Position numbers and translations under genes: made by a program. Shown here piece by piece: positions 1-9,175 of a stretch of 50,290 nt of DNA. The stretch covers positions 1-50,290 of the forward strand of contig NZ_JAIVAP010000030.1 in assembly GCF_020171945.1 (NCBI RefSeq), given 5' to 3'. Each line of letters starts with the position of its first letter. Position 1 is the first letter of the stretch. Origin of the DNA: Bacillus infantis. GTDB lineage: Bacteria; Bacillota; Bacilli; Bacillales; Cytobacillaceae. The notes under the pieces are model-generated. The model was not told where the DNA came from, searched no databases, and saw nothing but the letters and a program-made list of their open reading frames with translations.

Positions 1-119
<119 letters not shown>

Positions 120-144
120 TGTTTGAAAATTTTACTTTTATCGT

Positions 145-218
<74 letters not shown>

Positions 219-272
219 TAATCCATTTACATAAGGATGACAGCAGATTAAGGCTATAATAACTGCTATTAC

Positions 273-348
273 GGTCCCGTGGTGTAGCGGTTAACATGCC
301 TGCCTGTCACGCAGGAGATCGCGGGTTCGATTCCCGTCGGGACCGCCA
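273..348 (+). tRNA. tRNA-Asp (anticodon GTC)
   Basis: Complete cloverleaf with anticodon GTC at 306-308, acceptor arms GGTCCCG/CGGGACC, the T-arm sequence GGTTCGATTCC and an encoded 3' CCA. It is the last gene of the rRNA-tRNA unit and is followed by a rho-independent terminator within 30 bases. Confidence 0.96.
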
Positions 349-373
349 TTTTAATAATTTCGAAGTTTATCAG

Positions 374-397
374 ACGGAACGGAGTTTCGTTTTTTTT
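374..397 (+). terminator. Terminator of the rRNA/tRNA operon
   Basis: A short stem ACGGAAC/GTTTCGT with a three-base loop is followed directly by eight T residues. It lies 25 bases after tRNA-Asp. Confidence 0.75.
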
Positions 398-410
398 ATG
401 CTCAAATATG

Positions 411-440
411 AAGACCCGGCAAACCGCCGGGTCTTATTTT
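411..440 (+). terminator. Second terminator behind tRNA-Asp
   Basis: Perfect 10-bp stem AAGACCCGGC/GCCGGGTCTT with loop AAACC, followed by ATTTTATT. Together with the hairpin just upstream it makes a tandem terminator, as often found behind highly transcribed stable-RNA operons, and insulates tsaE. Confidence 0.85.
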
Positions 441-607
441 ATTGCAAAAAAGTTAAAATGTACTTAATGGCATGTTAAAGGCTGAATCCGGTCTTTTTGC
501 CCAATGCCTTAAAATCATGTACACTTATATAAGATATAATTTATAAGCTCCTGTGCTTAATTGGTTTTTCAAACGACAATTACTTTACTGATAAAGGTGA
601 CTATAAT

Positions 608-1063
608 ATGAAGCAGTTTGAGTTTGTTTCCGGCAGCCCGGATACAACAATGGATTTTTCAAAAAGGCTTGCAGAACGTCTTTTGCCGGGCGATGTATTG
701 ACCCTGGAGGGAGATCTGGGTGCAGGGAAGACGACTTTTACAAAAGGCCTTGCCCAGGGACTGGGCATCAAGCGGAATGTAAGCAGCCCCACTTTTACCA
801 TCATTAAAGAATATATGGGCCGTATGCCGCTTTATCATATGGATGTGTACCGAGTAGAGGATTCCTTTGAGGATCTTGGGTTTGATGAATATTTTGAGGG
901 CAAGGGTGTTACCGTTGTCGAGTGGGCCCATCTCATTGAAGATCAGCTTCCGGAAAAAAGGCTTCAGATTGATATCCGGCACGGTGAGGCAGGAAGCAGA
1001 ATGCTTATCCTTAAACCATATGGCGTTAGATATGAGGAATTATGTAAGGAGATATTGGGATGA
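608..1063 (+). CDS. tsaE: TsaE, ATPase of the t6A tRNA modification system
   Basis: TsaE is the ATPase partner of TsaB and TsaD in adding threonylcarbamoyl to A37 of ANN-decoding tRNAs. The 151-residue length is normal for the family. The Walker A loop reads GDLGAGKTT (about residues 36-44) and is followed by the family's PTFTIIKEY stretch and, later, YRVEDSFEDLG. The ATG is preceded by AAAGGTGA at the right distance. It is the first gene of a tight operon with tsaB, rimI and tsaD, overlapping tsaB by four bases (ATGA), which suggests translational coupling. The B. subtilis counterpart is ydiB. Confidence 0.96.
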   Translation: MKQFEFVSGSPDTTMDFSKRLAERLLPGDVLTLEGDLGAGKTTFTKGLAQGLGIKRNVSSPTFTIIKEYMGRMPLYHMDVYRVEDSFEDLGFDEYFEGKGVTVVEWAHLIEDQLPEKRLQIDIRHGEAGSRMLILKPYGVRYEELCKEILG

Positions 1064-1770
1064 AGGTATTAGCGATTGACACATCCAATTATGTGCTGGG
1101 AATAGCCATAATCGATGATGAGAAAGTTATAGGCGAGTATATAACGAATTTGAAAAAAAACCATTCTGTCCGGATCATGCCTGCAATTGAAACCTTGTTA
1201 AGAGATTGTGATTTGACGGCTGCAGATATAGAAAAAGTCGTTGTTGCACAAGGGCCTGGGTCTTACACAGGTGTCCGGATCGGTGTTACGATAGCCAAGA
1301 CATTGGCCTGGTCCCTGCAGGTTCCCCTTAGTGGTGTCTCAAGCCTTGCAGTTTCCGCCGCATCTGCAGGACGTTATTTTAACGGGCTTGTATCCCCCTT
1401 GACAGATGCCAGGAGGGGGCAGGTGTATACAGGGCTTTACCGGTATGAAGCGGGCAGCCTTGTGAACATTATTGAAGATCAGCTGTTATTATCTGCTGAT
1501 TGGGCAGAAAGTCTGAAGCAATACGATGAGCCTGTCCTGTTTACAGGAAATGATGTTCCTCTCCATAAAGAAGTGATAGCAAATGCGCTTGGAGACCAGG
1601 CAAGATTTGCAGGCATGACTGATTATAATCCGCGGCCTTCTGAATTGGCACTGTTGGGAAAAGGTAAAGAAAGCGCCGATGTCCACACATTTGTTCCAAA
1701 CTATATCCGTTTGGCAGAGGCAGAAGCAAAATGGCTGGAAAGCAAGAATAAGCCGGAAGCCGGGCAATAA
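1060..1770 (+). CDS. tsaB: TsaB, scaffold subunit of the t6A complex
   Basis: TsaB is a catalytically inactive ASKHA-fold relative of TsaD. It dimerises with TsaD and recruits TsaE for t6A synthesis. The N-terminus (MKVLAIDTSN) and the segment VAQGPGSYTGVRIG are family signatures; 236 residues is usual. The start overlaps the tsaE stop codon and has AAGGAGA upstream. B. subtilis name: ydiC. Confidence 0.95.
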   Translation: MKVLAIDTSNYVLGIAIIDDEKVIGEYITNLKKNHSVRIMPAIETLLRDCDLTAADIEKVVVAQGPGSYTGVRIGVTIAKTLAWSLQVPLSGVSSLAVSAASAGRYFNGLVSPLTDARRGQVYTGLYRYEAGSLVNIIEDQLLLSADWAESLKQYDEPVLFTGNDVPLHKEVIANALGDQARFAGMTDYNPRPSELALLGKGKESADVHTFVPNYIRLAEAEAKWLESKNKPEAGQ

Positions 1771-1774
1771 GATC

Positions 1775-2224
1775 ATGGGTTATTCATTTCGTTTTATGAC
1801 AGAGGAAGATATCGACCAGGTGATGGTCATTGAGCATAAGTCATTTACACTCCCGTGGAGCAGGGATGCTTTTATCAATGAGCTGACTAAAAATCAATTT
1901 GCGGTATATCTTGTACTTGAGGCTGATGATGCTGTTATAGGTTATTGCGGAGCCTGGATAGTTGTAGATGAGGCGCATGTTACCAATATAGCTGTCCTCC
2001 CTGAATACAGGGGAAGGAAGCTTGGAGAGGCCCTGATGAAGAAAATGATGGAAGCAGCCAAAGAGCTGGGGGCTGTCACCATGACACTTGAAGCAAGAGT
2101 TACGAATATTGCCGCACAGTCATTGTATCGAAAGCTGGGATTCCAAAACGGCGGCATAAGGAAAAAATATTATACAGACAATCAGGAAGATGCGATTGTA
2201 ATGTGGGTGAAATTAGATGAATAA
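1775..2224 (+). CDS. rimI: RimI-type ribosomal-protein/N-terminal alanine acetyltransferase
   Basis: GNAT-family N-acetyltransferase that acetylates the N-terminus of ribosomal protein bS18 and possibly other proteins. The acetyl-CoA loop is visible as the block around [13 protein letters not shown], and the C-terminal QSLYRKLGF plus [13 protein letters not shown] are typical of RimI. The start is the ATG beginning MGYSFRFM, giving 149 residues; an in-frame upstream ATG lies inside tsaB and would add a tail unlike known RimI proteins. The ribosome site is weak, and expression probably relies on coupling to tsaB. The 3' end overlaps tsaD by eight bases. Confidence 0.92.
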   Translation: MGYSFRFMTEEDIDQVMVIEHKSFTLPWSRDAFINELTKNQFAVYLVLEADDAVIGYCGAWIVVDEAHVTNIAVLPEYRGRKLGEALMKKMMEAAKELGAVTMTLEARVTNIAAQSLYRKLGFQNGGIRKKYYTDNQEDAIVMWVKLDE

Positions 2225-3236
2225 AGATACATTAATTCTAGGAATTGAGACAAGCTGTGATGAAACAGCTGTTGCAGTCATTAAAAATGGGACAGAAATT
2301 GTGTCAAATGTAGTGGCATCGCAGATTGAAAGCCATAAGCGGTTTGGAGGCGTCGTTCCCGAAATTGCTTCCCGCCATCACGTAGAGCAGGTGACGCTTG
2401 TACTGGAAGAAGCCCTGCAGCAGGCCGGGATTTCCATGAAGGAAATAGACGCAGTTGCCGTAACGGAAGGACCAGGTCTTGTAGGGGCGCTGCTCATCGG
2501 AGTCAATGCTGCCAAAGCCCTTGCGTTTGCCCATAATAAGCCGCTGATCGGTGTTCATCATATTGCCGGCCATATTTATGCTAACCGTCTGATTACAGAG
2601 ATGAAGTTCCCGCTTTTATCGCTTGTCGTATCTGGAGGGCATACTGAGCTGGTATATATGAAAGAGCATGGCCATTTTGAGGTAATTGGGGAAACGCGGG
2701 ATGATGCGGCAGGTGAAGCTTATGATAAAGTTGCCCGCATTCTTGGGATGCCTTATCCCGGCGGTCCTCATATTGACCGCCTCGCCCATGAGGGAATCCC
2801 GGCCATCCAATTTCCGAGGGCCTGGCTGGAGGAAGGGTCTTATGACTTCAGCTTCAGCGGACTTAAATCATCTGTCATCAATACCGTACATAATGCGGAG
2901 CAGAAAGGCATCAAAATTGCGCCTGAAGACCTGGCTGCAAGCTTTCAGGAAAGTGTCATAGATGTGCTCGTAACCAAAACGCTAAAAGCAGTCAAGGAAT
3001 ACGATGTAAAACAAGTGCTGCTTGCCGGTGGAGTGGCTGCCAATAAAGGGCTGCGCGCTGCACTGGAACAAGAATTCAGCCTTCTGGAAGCCGAACTGGT
3101 GATTCCTCCGCTTTCACTTTGCACCGATAATGCAGCCATGATCGCTGCAGCCGGCACCATTTTATACGAAAAAGGGATCCGGTCAGACCTTGCACTTAAT
3201 GCTAACCCAGGATTGGACCTCTCTCTTCATAACTAA
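2217..3236 (+). CDS. tsaD: TsaD, catalytic subunit of tRNA t6A37 synthesis
   Basis: TsaD transfers the threonylcarbamoyl group from threonylcarbamoyl-AMP to A37 of tRNA. The ASKHA fold starts with [13 protein letters not shown]; the metal ligands H115 and H119 sit in HHIAGH; the phosphate loops GGHTELV and [10 protein letters not shown] are present. The 339-residue length is normal. It is last in the tsaE-tsaB-rimI-tsaD operon and is followed by a strong terminator. Formerly gcp or ydiE in B. subtilis. Confidence 0.97.
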   Translation: MNKDTLILGIETSCDETAVAVIKNGTEIVSNVVASQIESHKRFGGVVPEIASRHHVEQVTLVLEEALQQAGISMKEIDAVAVTEGPGLVGALLIGVNAAKALAFAHNKPLIGVHHIAGHIYANRLITEMKFPLLSLVVSGGHTELVYMKEHGHFEVIGETRDDAAGEAYDKVARILGMPYPGGPHIDRLAHEGIPAIQFPRAWLEEGSYDFSFSGLKSSVINTVHNAEQKGIKIAPEDLAASFQESVIDVLVTKTLKAVKEYDVKQVLLAGGVAANKGLRAALEQEFSLLEAELVIPPLSLCTDNAAMIAAAGTILYEKGIRSDLALNANPGLDLSLHN

Positions 3237-3245
3237 TATTATCTA

Positions 3246-3287
3246 AGCCGGTTCATAGCCCAGCAAAGGTGGGGAACCGGCTTTTTT
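3246..3287 (+). terminator. Terminator of the tsaE-tsaD operon
   Basis: Stem AAGCCGGTTC/GAACCGGCTT followed by a run of six T residues, directly after the tsaD stop codon. Confidence 0.88.
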
Positions 3288-3302
3288 ATGCCTCCAGTAA
3301 TG

Positions 3303-3482
3303 TTATCAACAGATTTAAATTTCTGAATCTATTGTTAACAGATAAAGATGTGGATAACTATTAGGAAACCTGTTGAAACTGTGGGTAATGTGGATAAAAA
3401 CATCTTTAAATGTGGATAATGTGGAAAACCCTGTGGAGTACAGTTAAATATACACTCTGTCTGTGCATAAAAATGTGAATAA
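3303..3482 (-). promoter_or_regulatory. Cluster of DnaA boxes between tsaD and ydiF
   Basis: Three perfect DnaA boxes (TTATCCACA, read as TGTGGATAA on the plus strand) lie at 3349-3357, 3389-3397 and 3411-3419. Single-mismatch boxes lie at 3380-3388, 3420-3428, 3462-3470 and 3474-3482, and one in the opposite orientation at 3303-3311. Several abut end to end. B. subtilis has DnaA-box clusters outside oriC, one of them between gcp (tsaD) and ydiF, that bind DnaA and limit initiation. The same neighbours here make this a conserved DnaA-titration site. Sequence density is direct observation; function is by analogy. Confidence 0.85.
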
Positions 3483-3490
3483 CCTAAATA

Positions 3491-3518
3491 AAGAACCAGG
3501 CTGGGGACGCCTGGTTCT
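3491..3518 (-). terminator. Terminator of ydiF
   Basis: Stem AGAACCAGGC/GCCTGGTTCT with a seven-base loop just downstream of the ydiF stop codon. On the minus strand it is followed by TTATTTAGG, so the T-tract is weak. Confidence 0.65.
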
Positions 3519-3536
3519 GTTGATTAAAATGAAAGC

Positions 3537-5456
3537 CTATTCAGCAAGCTCAGCCCATTCTTCCATTAGCAGTTCGAGTTCTTCTTTTGCCTCGCTGTTA
3601 TCCTTAGTGATGGCTAAAACTTTTTCGTGGTCCTGATAGATCTCCGGCTCGCAAAGCTGCTGTTCATAATCTTCAATAGATGATTCCAGCTGTTCAATCC
3701 GTGCTTCTATTTCTTCAAGCCTTCGCATCTTCTGCCTTTCAAGCTTCTTTGTTTCTTTATCCTGCATATATGACTGCTTATCTGTTTTTACAGGTGCAGC
3801 CTTCTCTTCTTTTGTTGTCTCCAGCGCCAGAAGCTCAGCCTGTTCCTGCTTTTTATCCACATAATAGTCGTAATCCCCGAGGAACTCCGTTGCTCCGCTG
3901 TTTTCCAGCTCCAGCACTTTTGATGCAATCCGGTTGATAAAATAGCGGTCATGGGATACGAATAAAATCGTGCCCGGATAATCTATCAGGGCGTTCTCAA
4001 GTATTTCCTTGCTGTCGAGATCCAGATGGTTTGTCGGCTCATCAAGGATCAGGAAGTTGGCTTTCTGCATCATCAGCTTCGCAAGGGCGAGACGCGCTTT
4101 TTCCCCTCCGCTCAGAGCGGATACAGGCTTTAAGACATCATCGCCAGAGAAAAGGAAATTGCCCAGGACTGTGCGGATTTCTTTTTCATTATGAAGCGGA
4201 TAGTCATCCCATAATTCATTCAGGACACGCTTATTGGATTTCAGCTCAGCCTGCTCCTGGTCATAATAGCCAATCTCTACATTTGACCCGTAATCAATCC
4301 CGCCGCCGATCGCCGGCAGTTTTTTAATGATGGTCTTCAGCAGGGTCGACTTGCCTACACCATTGGGGCCCACAAGTGCGACGCTGTCACCGCGGGACAT
4401 GCGGAAAGAAATATTCTCAGAGACCTTTTTTCCGCTGTAACCGACCTCAAGGGAGTTGACCTTTAACACATCGTTGCCGGTCTGCTTTAAAATATCAAAG
4501 CTGAACGCAGCTGATTTCTCATCGCCGAGCGGCCTGTCCATCAGCTCCATCCTTTCAAGCTTCTTCCGGCGGCTCTGTGCCCGCTTGGTTGTTGAGGCGC
4601 GTGCCAGATTGCGCTGGATAAAGTCCTGCAGCTTGGCCACTTCCTCCTGCTGCTTCTCATACTGGCGCAAATCCCTTTCATAGTTCTCGGCCTTTTTCTC
4701 CAAATAATAGCTGTAATTGCCCGGGAACTTAGAAATCTGCTGGCGGGTTATTTCGTATACCTGTGTGACGACCTTATCAAGGAAGTACCGGTCATGGGAA
4801 ACGATTAGAATGGCTCCCTCATAGCCCTGCAGATATTGCTCCAGCCAGGATAGGGTTGCGATATCCAGGTGGTTGGTGGGCTCGTCCAGGATCAGGATAT
4901 CAGGCTTGGTCAGCAGCAATTTGGCCAAAGCCAGCCTTGTTTTTTGCCCTCCGCTCAGGACAGATATGCTTGTCTCATAACTAAAGGAATGGAAATTCAG
5001 TCCGTGCAGGATGGAGCGGATATCGGCCTCATACTGATAGCCTCCCTGTTCCTTGAACTGTACCTGCAGCAGATCATATTCCTTAAGAATCTTCTCGTAG
5101 GAACCAGGCTCATTGAATGCGCCGGGGTCTGCCATTTTTTCTTCCAGCCGGCGGAGCTCAGCTTCCATCTCCCTCAGGTCCTTGAAGACCGAAAGCATTT
5201 CATCCCATATGGAAAGGGCGGATTCTAGCCCTGTATTCTGTGCAAGGTAACCGATTGTAACGCCTTTCGGTTTGATGATTTCGCCTGAATCATGGGACAT
5301 ATGCCCTGCTATTATTTTCAAAAGCGTTGATTTGCCCGCGCCGTTCCTGCCTACCAGGGCAATCCGGTCACGCGTTTGCACCTCAAGCTTTATATTGGAT
5401 AAAATCAAGTCAGCTCCAAAGTACTTTGACAGCTGATTTACTTGAAGTAAAATCAT
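3537..5456 (-). CDS. ydiF: ABC-F family ATPase (YdiF), ribosome-associated
   Basis: Soluble protein with two ATP-binding cassettes and no membrane segments, typical of ABC-F factors that act on the ribosome. Both Walker A loops (GRNGAGKST and GPNGVGKST), both signature motifs (LSGGQKTRLALAKLL and LSGGEKARLALAKLM) and both Walker B/EPTNHLD segments are present. A charged linker separates the cassettes, and a Glu/Lys-rich coiled coil follows at the C-terminus. The start is the ATG of MILLQVNQ, which has AGAGGTGAG upstream; a GTG three codons earlier lies inside that ribosome site. Length is 639 residues, as in B. subtilis YdiF. Its precise cellular role is not settled. Confidence 0.95.
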   Translation of the reverse strand: MILLQVNQLSKYFGADLILSNIKLEVQTRDRIALVGRNGAGKSTLLKIIAGHMSHDSGEIIKPKGVTIGYLAQNTGLESALSIWDEMLSVFKDLREMEAELRRLEEKMADPGAFNEPGSYEKILKEYDLLQVQFKEQGGYQYEADIRSILHGLNFHSFSYETSISVLSGGQKTRLALAKLLLTKPDILILDEPTNHLDIATLSWLEQYLQGYEGAILIVSHDRYFLDKVVTQVYEITRQQISKFPGNYSYYLEKKAENYERDLRQYEKQQEEVAKLQDFIQRNLARASTTKRAQSRRKKLERMELMDRPLGDEKSAAFSFDILKQTGNDVLKVNSLEVGYSGKKVSENISFRMSRGDSVALVGPNGVGKSTLLKTIIKKLPAIGGGIDYGSNVEIGYYDQEQAELKSNKRVLNELWDDYPLHNEKEIRTVLGNFLFSGDDVLKPVSALSGGEKARLALAKLMMQKANFLILDEPTNHLDLDSKEILENALIDYPGTILFVSHDRYFINRIASKVLELENSGATEFLGDYDYYVDKKQEQAELLALETTKEEKAAPVKTDKQSYMQDKETKKLERQKMRRLEEIEARIEQLESSIEDYEQQLCEPEIYQDHEKVLAITKDNSEAKEELELLMEEWAELAE

Positions 5457-5597
5457 TGTTCTCACCTCTGTATTCTAAAGGTTAGTGTATCGCATTCATT
5501 CTCTCACAGCAATAAGATGAAATTTGTGAAACATCATACAATATAGCTTACATACCCATTTAAAATAGTGTATGATTCTTTAGAGAGGTGTTTATGA

Positions 5598-6080
5598 ATG
5601 TCAGAATTCACACATTTTAACGAAGAGGGCAGAGCCCGCATGGTGGATGTCAGCAGCAAGCCTGAAAGTGTCCGGACTGCATCCGCTCATTCAAGTATAA
5701 CGGTTAACAGTGAAATATACGAAAAAATAACCGGCAACAGCATGAAAAAAGGCGATGTTTTGGCAGTTGCCCAGGTAGCTGGCATCATGGCCGCCAAAAA
5801 GACGTGGGAAATCATTCCTATGTGCCATCCCATTCCGCTGACCGGCATCGATATTTCTTTTGGATGGGAACAAACAGAAGAAGATTACCGGCTTAATATT
5901 TCTGCCCAGGTGAGGACAAAAGGGTCTACCGGAGTAGAAATGGAAGCGCTGACAGCTGCCAGTGCCTGTGCGCTTACAGTCTATGATATGTGCAAGGCTC
6001 TCGATAAGGGAATGGTTATCGGCCAGACCTATCTTGTTGAAAAGACAGGCGGAAAAAATGGGGACTTCAAAAAAGAATAG
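5598..6080 (+). CDS. moaC: MoaC, cyclic pyranopterin monophosphate synthase
   Basis: MoaC converts the MoaA product into cyclic pyranopterin monophosphate, the first stable intermediate of molybdenum cofactor synthesis. The 160-residue protein has the family blocks [26 protein letters not shown] and [20 protein letters not shown], the last holding the catalytic region. The ATG has AGAGAGGTG upstream. The gene is divergent from ydiF and is followed by rex, as in B. subtilis (ydiG). Confidence 0.97.
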   Translation: MSEFTHFNEEGRARMVDVSSKPESVRTASAHSSITVNSEIYEKITGNSMKKGDVLAVAQVAGIMAAKKTWEIIPMCHPIPLTGIDISFGWEQTEEDYRLNISAQVRTKGSTGVEMEALTAASACALTVYDMCKALDKGMVIGQTYLVEKTGGKNGDFKKE

Positions 6081-6122
6081 CAGACAAATACAATAGAAAT
6101 CAGCAGGGTGGGGGGAAAAGCT

Positions 6123-6791
6123 ATGTCAAATGAAGCCATTAAAATACCGCAGGCAACGGCCAAGAGACTGCCGCTGTATTATCGTTTTTTAAAAAATCTC
6201 CACTCTTCAGGCAAGCAAAGAGTATCCTCGGCGGAGCTCAGTGAAGCTGTGAAGGTGGATTCTGCTACAATCAGAAGGGATTTTTCTTACTTTGGTGCGC
6301 TTGGGAAAAAAGGCTATGGCTATAATGTCAACTATCTATTGTCTTTTTTCCGCAAGACGCTGGACCAGGATGAAGTGACAAAGGTTGCCCTCATCGGGGT
6401 AGGCAACCTCGGGACCGCTTTTTTGAACTATAACTTCCTGAAGAATAATAATACAAAGATAGAAGCGGCATTTGATGTGGATGCCGGAAAAGTAGGCACA
6501 GATATTGGCGGGGTGCCTGTTTTCCATATGGATGATTTGGAAAGAATATCTGAAGAGCACGGCATTAAAGTCGCTATTCTGACTGTGCCGGCGCCGGTTG
6601 CACAAGCCATAACGGACAGGCTTGTAAAAGGAAGCATCAAGGGCATCCTCAACTTTACACCGGCAAGGCTCACTGTTCCTTCTGCCATACGGGTACATCA
6701 TATCGACCTGGCTGTAGAGCTGCAGTCGCTGGTCTATTTCCTGAAGCATTATCCAATGGAAGTCCTCCAGGAAGCGGAAGCAGAAGAGTAA
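6123..6791 (+). CDS. rex: Redox-sensing transcriptional repressor Rex
   Basis: Rex senses the NADH/NAD+ ratio and represses fermentation and anaerobic respiration genes when NADH is low. The winged-helix domain carries [20 protein letters not shown]; the Rossmann fold starts with GVGNLG at residues 92-97; the C-terminal [16 protein letters not shown] helix swaps in the dimer. An in-frame GTG 15 bases earlier lies in the G-rich ribosome site, so the ATG giving [10 protein letters not shown] is preferred (222 residues). B. subtilis name: ydiH. Confidence 0.97.
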   Translation: MSNEAIKIPQATAKRLPLYYRFLKNLHSSGKQRVSSAELSEAVKVDSATIRRDFSYFGALGKKGYGYNVNYLLSFFRKTLDQDEVTKVALIGVGNLGTAFLNYNFLKNNNTKIEAAFDVDAGKVGTDIGGVPVFHMDDLERISEEHGIKVAILTVPAPVAQAITDRLVKGSIKGILNFTPARLTVPSAIRVHHIDLAVELQSLVYFLKHYPMEVLQEAEAEE

Positions 6792-6893
6792 GGTACCGGA
6801 ATGTGACAATTATAGCAAAGTTAGCATTTCGGATAGAATTATACAGGCGTTAGTGGTATCATCAATATGATAGATAAAGGGAGGTGAGGCGCA

Positions 6894-7073
6894 ATGATGA
6901 ATTTAGGAATGGGAAGCCTCTTGCTTATTGTTTTTGTCGCTTTGCTGATTTTTGGACCGAAGAAGCTGCCTGAGCTTGGAAAAGCTGCCGGCAATACCCT
7001 CCGTGAATTCAAATCCGCTACCAAAGGGCTTATGAATGACGATGATGAAGAGAAGAAAAAAGAAGTTAAGTAA
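6894..7073 (+). CDS. tatA: TatA component of twin-arginine translocase
   Basis: Short pore-forming protein of the Tat export system, 59 residues from the first of two adjacent ATG codons. One N-terminal membrane helix (about residues 5-20) is followed by the hinge [14 protein letters not shown] and an amphipathic helix, then an acidic/basic tail. The ribosome site GGGAGGTGAGG is strong. It is paired with tatC 18 bases downstream, the arrangement known as tatAY-tatCY in B. subtilis, where the pair sits behind moaC and rex. Confidence 0.95.
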   Translation: MMNLGMGSLLLIVFVALLIFGPKKLPELGKAAGNTLREFKSATKGLMNDDDEEKKKEVK

Positions 7074-7091
7074 CATAAGGATGTTATATGT

Positions 7092-7847
7092 ATGAGTCAT
7101 AAGGATATGACAATTTACGAACATATAGGCGAATTAAGAAAACGGCTTGTCATGACAGTCGTTTTCTTGTTCTGCGCGATGATTTTAAGCTTTTTCCTTG
7201 CTGAGCCCCTGATTGTGTATCTGCAGGGCGCCGATGAAGCGAAAGAGCTGACGATGAACGCATTCCGCCTGACCGATCCAGTCAAAATCTATATGCAGTT
7301 TGCTTTTATCATAGCTTTTGTCATGACATCTCCGGTCATCCTTTACCAATTTTGGGCGTTCATCAGTCCGGGGCTGTATGAGAAGGAACGGAAGGTCACA
7401 CTGAGCTATATTCCCGTCTCTGTGATATTGTTCATTGGCGGGGTGGCGTTTTCATACTTTATTCTTTTTCCGTTTGTTGTGGACTTTATGACCCGGATTG
7501 CGGACAGGCTTGATATCAATCAGGTGATTGGGATCAATGAATATTTTCAGTTCCTGTTCCAGCTGACGATTCCTTTCGGGATCCTTTTTCAGCTGCCGGT
7601 TGTCATCATGTTCCTGACCAGGCTTGGCATTGTCACACCGATGTTCCTGTCAAGCATTCGTAAATATGCGTATTTTGTGCTGCTTGTCATCGCGGCCTTC
7701 ATCACGCCGCCTGAGCTGCTGTCGCATATGATGGTAACAGTGCCGCTGCTGCTTTTATATGAACTGAGCATTTTCATCTCCAGGTTTTCATATAAGAAAG
7801 TACTGGAGGCCGAAGAGCTGCAGGCAAGGGAAATGGAAACCAAATAA
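7092..7847 (+). CDS. tatC: TatC component of twin-arginine translocase
   Basis: Receptor subunit that recognises the twin-arginine signal peptide and works with TatA to export folded proteins. The protein is 251 residues with six predicted membrane helices. The N-terminal HIGELRKRL, the FWAFISPGLYEKERK loop after helix 2 and the PFG before helix 4 are family signatures. It shares an operon with tatA and ends at a terminator shared with ydiK. Confidence 0.96.
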   Translation: MSHKDMTIYEHIGELRKRLVMTVVFLFCAMILSFFLAEPLIVYLQGADEAKELTMNAFRLTDPVKIYMQFAFIIAFVMTSPVILYQFWAFISPGLYEKERKVTLSYIPVSVILFIGGVAFSYFILFPFVVDFMTRIADRLDINQVIGINEYFQFLFQLTIPFGILFQLPVVIMFLTRLGIVTPMFLSSIRKYAYFVLLVIAAFITPPELLSHMMVTVPLLLLYELSIFISRFSYKKVLEAEELQAREMETK

Positions 7848-7849
7848 AA

Positions 7850-7879
7850 AATGAGCCTGAAATAAGGCTCATTTTTTTT
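7850..7879. terminator. Bidirectional terminator between tatC and ydiK
   Basis: Stem AATGAGCC/GGCTCATT with A residues on the left and eight T residues on the right, so it can end transcription from both converging operons. It overlaps the 3' end of ydiK. Confidence 0.85.
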
Positions 7880-8081
7880 GGTTATTTTTAATTTGTTTGA
7901 TTTTATAGTGAAAGGCAATCATCCGAAGGCCTGAACCGAAATCAAAAGTTGCCAGAAGCACGAGCAGATACGTGAAAAATCCCCATTCACCGGTTTCATT
8001 TATATTCTGAATCGCGAAGTAAGTAAACAGCACGCCCAGGAATATATAGATGAATCCGGAAAACAGCGGTGACTGCCTCAT
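7869..8081 (-). CDS. ydiK: YdiK-like small membrane protein
   Basis: Seventy residues with two membrane helices (about residues 8-24 and 34-55) and a lysine-rich cytoplasmic tail. It matches B. subtilis YdiK in size, hydrophobicity and position, next to ydiL. Its start codon directly follows the ydiL stop, so the two are co-transcribed. Function is unknown. Confidence 0.85.
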   Translation of the reverse strand: MRQSPLFSGFIYIFLGVLFTYFAIQNINETGEWGFFTYLLVLLATFDFGSGLRMIAFHYKIKQIKNNQKK

Positions 8082-8813
8082 TTAAAATCCCCCAATAAAA
8101 CTTTGAATTTGTTCCATTTCTTCTATCCACTTTTGTAGTTTATCCTGATTGATTTGAATGATGACTACCAATGTATTCATCGACACATGCGCAAAAATCG
8201 GGACAAGGATCCGCTTAGTCCGCACATACAGGAACGCGAATGTGAAGCCCATTGCAGAATACAGGAGCACATGCTCAGGCTCAAGATGCGCGAATGCAAA
8301 AATCACTGAGCTGATCAGGGCCGACAGGAAAAAGTTCATCCTTTTATGAAGGGCGCCGAAGATGACCTTCCGGAAGACGATTTCTTCAAGAATAGGGCCG
8401 ATGATGCTGCTGACAATCACGACGAGCGGCAGGGTCTCAATGATCCTGATGATCTGCTGGGTATTTTCAGAGCCCATTTCAATGCCGATCAGATTTTCGA
8501 TATTAGCTGCAAGCGACTGTGCAAACAATGCCAGAAAGACACCGGCAATTGCCCAGGCGATGGAAGCAAGCGGGGACGAAGCACTTCGGTCAAGCGTCTC
8601 CTTTGATTTAAATTCCTTCCGCAGCAGGAAGAGAACAAGGATCAGGGCAGCTGTAAAGCTGAAAACAAGCCAGTAGGCGACAGAAAGCGCCTGCACTTCC
8701 GCCGGGCTGCCGCCGGATATAGTTCCGATAACTGCAAAGAGCGGAACTCCAAGGTAGCTCGATAACTGCATGCCTATATAAACAATCAGGATTATCCAAT
8801 ATTCATTCTTCAA
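8082..8813 (-). CDS. ydiL: CPBP-family intramembrane metalloprotease YdiL
   Basis: Polytopic membrane protein of 243 residues in the CPBP (CAAX protease and bacteriocin-processing, Abi) family. The proposed metal-binding motifs are visible: EEIVFR (residues 143-148), FAHLEPEH and FAHVSMN. Family members cleave or modify membrane substrates, some linked to bacteriocin immunity; the substrate here is unknown. Translation starts at TTG with AAAGGAGA nine bases upstream. It is the first gene of a two-gene operon with ydiK. Confidence 0.9.
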   Translation of the reverse strand: MKNEYWIILIVYIGMQLSSYLGVPLFAVIGTISGGSPAEVQALSVAYWLVFSFTAALILVLFLLRKEFKSKETLDRSASSPLASIAWAIAGVFLALFAQSLAANIENLIGIEMGSENTQQIIRIIETLPLVVIVSSIIGPILEEIVFRKVIFGALHKRMNFFLSALISSVIFAFAHLEPEHVLLYSAMGFTFAFLYVRTKRILVPIFAHVSMNTLVVIIQINQDKLQKWIEEMEQIQSFIGGF

Positions 8814-8853
8814 AAGTTTATTCTCCTTTATCTAAAAACATGCCATACATACC

Positions 8854-8882
8854 ATTCTACTAATAATGAGCATAGATCACAA
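8854..8882 (-). promoter_or_regulatory. Predicted sigma-A promoter of ydiL-ydiK
   Basis: On the minus strand, TTGTGA and TAGAAT are separated by 17 bases, about 40 bases upstream of the ydiL start codon. The match is fair, not perfect. Confidence 0.45.
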
Positions 8883-9071
8883 ATAAGAGGGCGCCGCCAG
8901 GATTACATAGAATAAAATCTGACCTTCCTCCATATACTTGAAGGGTTGGCCATTTTCACATGGCTTTTTTAGTGTTCCTTTTTCATTTTAGGCTCATCCG
9001 TGTGAAACTCTGTTAACAAGCCCTATACATAGAAACAGCCCATTTTTAACAAAATTTTTTATGCGTCCCAC

Positions 9072-9103
9072 TTGCAAATAAAGTGAAGATTCATTAATAT
9101 AAT
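9072..9103 (+). promoter_or_regulatory. Predicted sigma-A promoter of groES-groEL
   Basis: TTGCAA followed after 17 bases by TAATAT, overlapping a TATAAT at 9098-9103. Transcription would start at the upstream edge of the CIRCE element, the classic arrangement for HrcA repression. Confidence 0.6.
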
Positions 9104-9110
9104 AATTGTG

Positions 9111-9137
9111 TTAGCACTCATTAGATGAGAGTGCTAA
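9111..9137 (+). promoter_or_regulatory. CIRCE operator (HrcA binding site)
   Basis: Perfect inverted repeat TTAGCACTC-N9-GAGTGCTAA, the consensus CIRCE element. HrcA binds it and represses groESL until heat or misfolded protein draws GroEL away from HrcA. Confidence 0.98.
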
Positions 9138-9175
9138 TAAATAACTACATAAAAGATTTGAGGAGGTTGTTTCAC

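Noticed and set aside
296-478. 60-residue open frame on the plus strand
   Set aside because: It begins inside tRNA-Asp and runs through both terminators.
5521-5545. Rex operator before moaC
   Set aside because: Only one half-site (TTGTGAA) is present; the second half lacks the needed symmetry.
8948-8970. Terminator GCCAT/ATGGC plus T run upstream of groES
   Set aside because: Only five base pairs, with no upstream gene on this strand to terminate; kept out as too weak.
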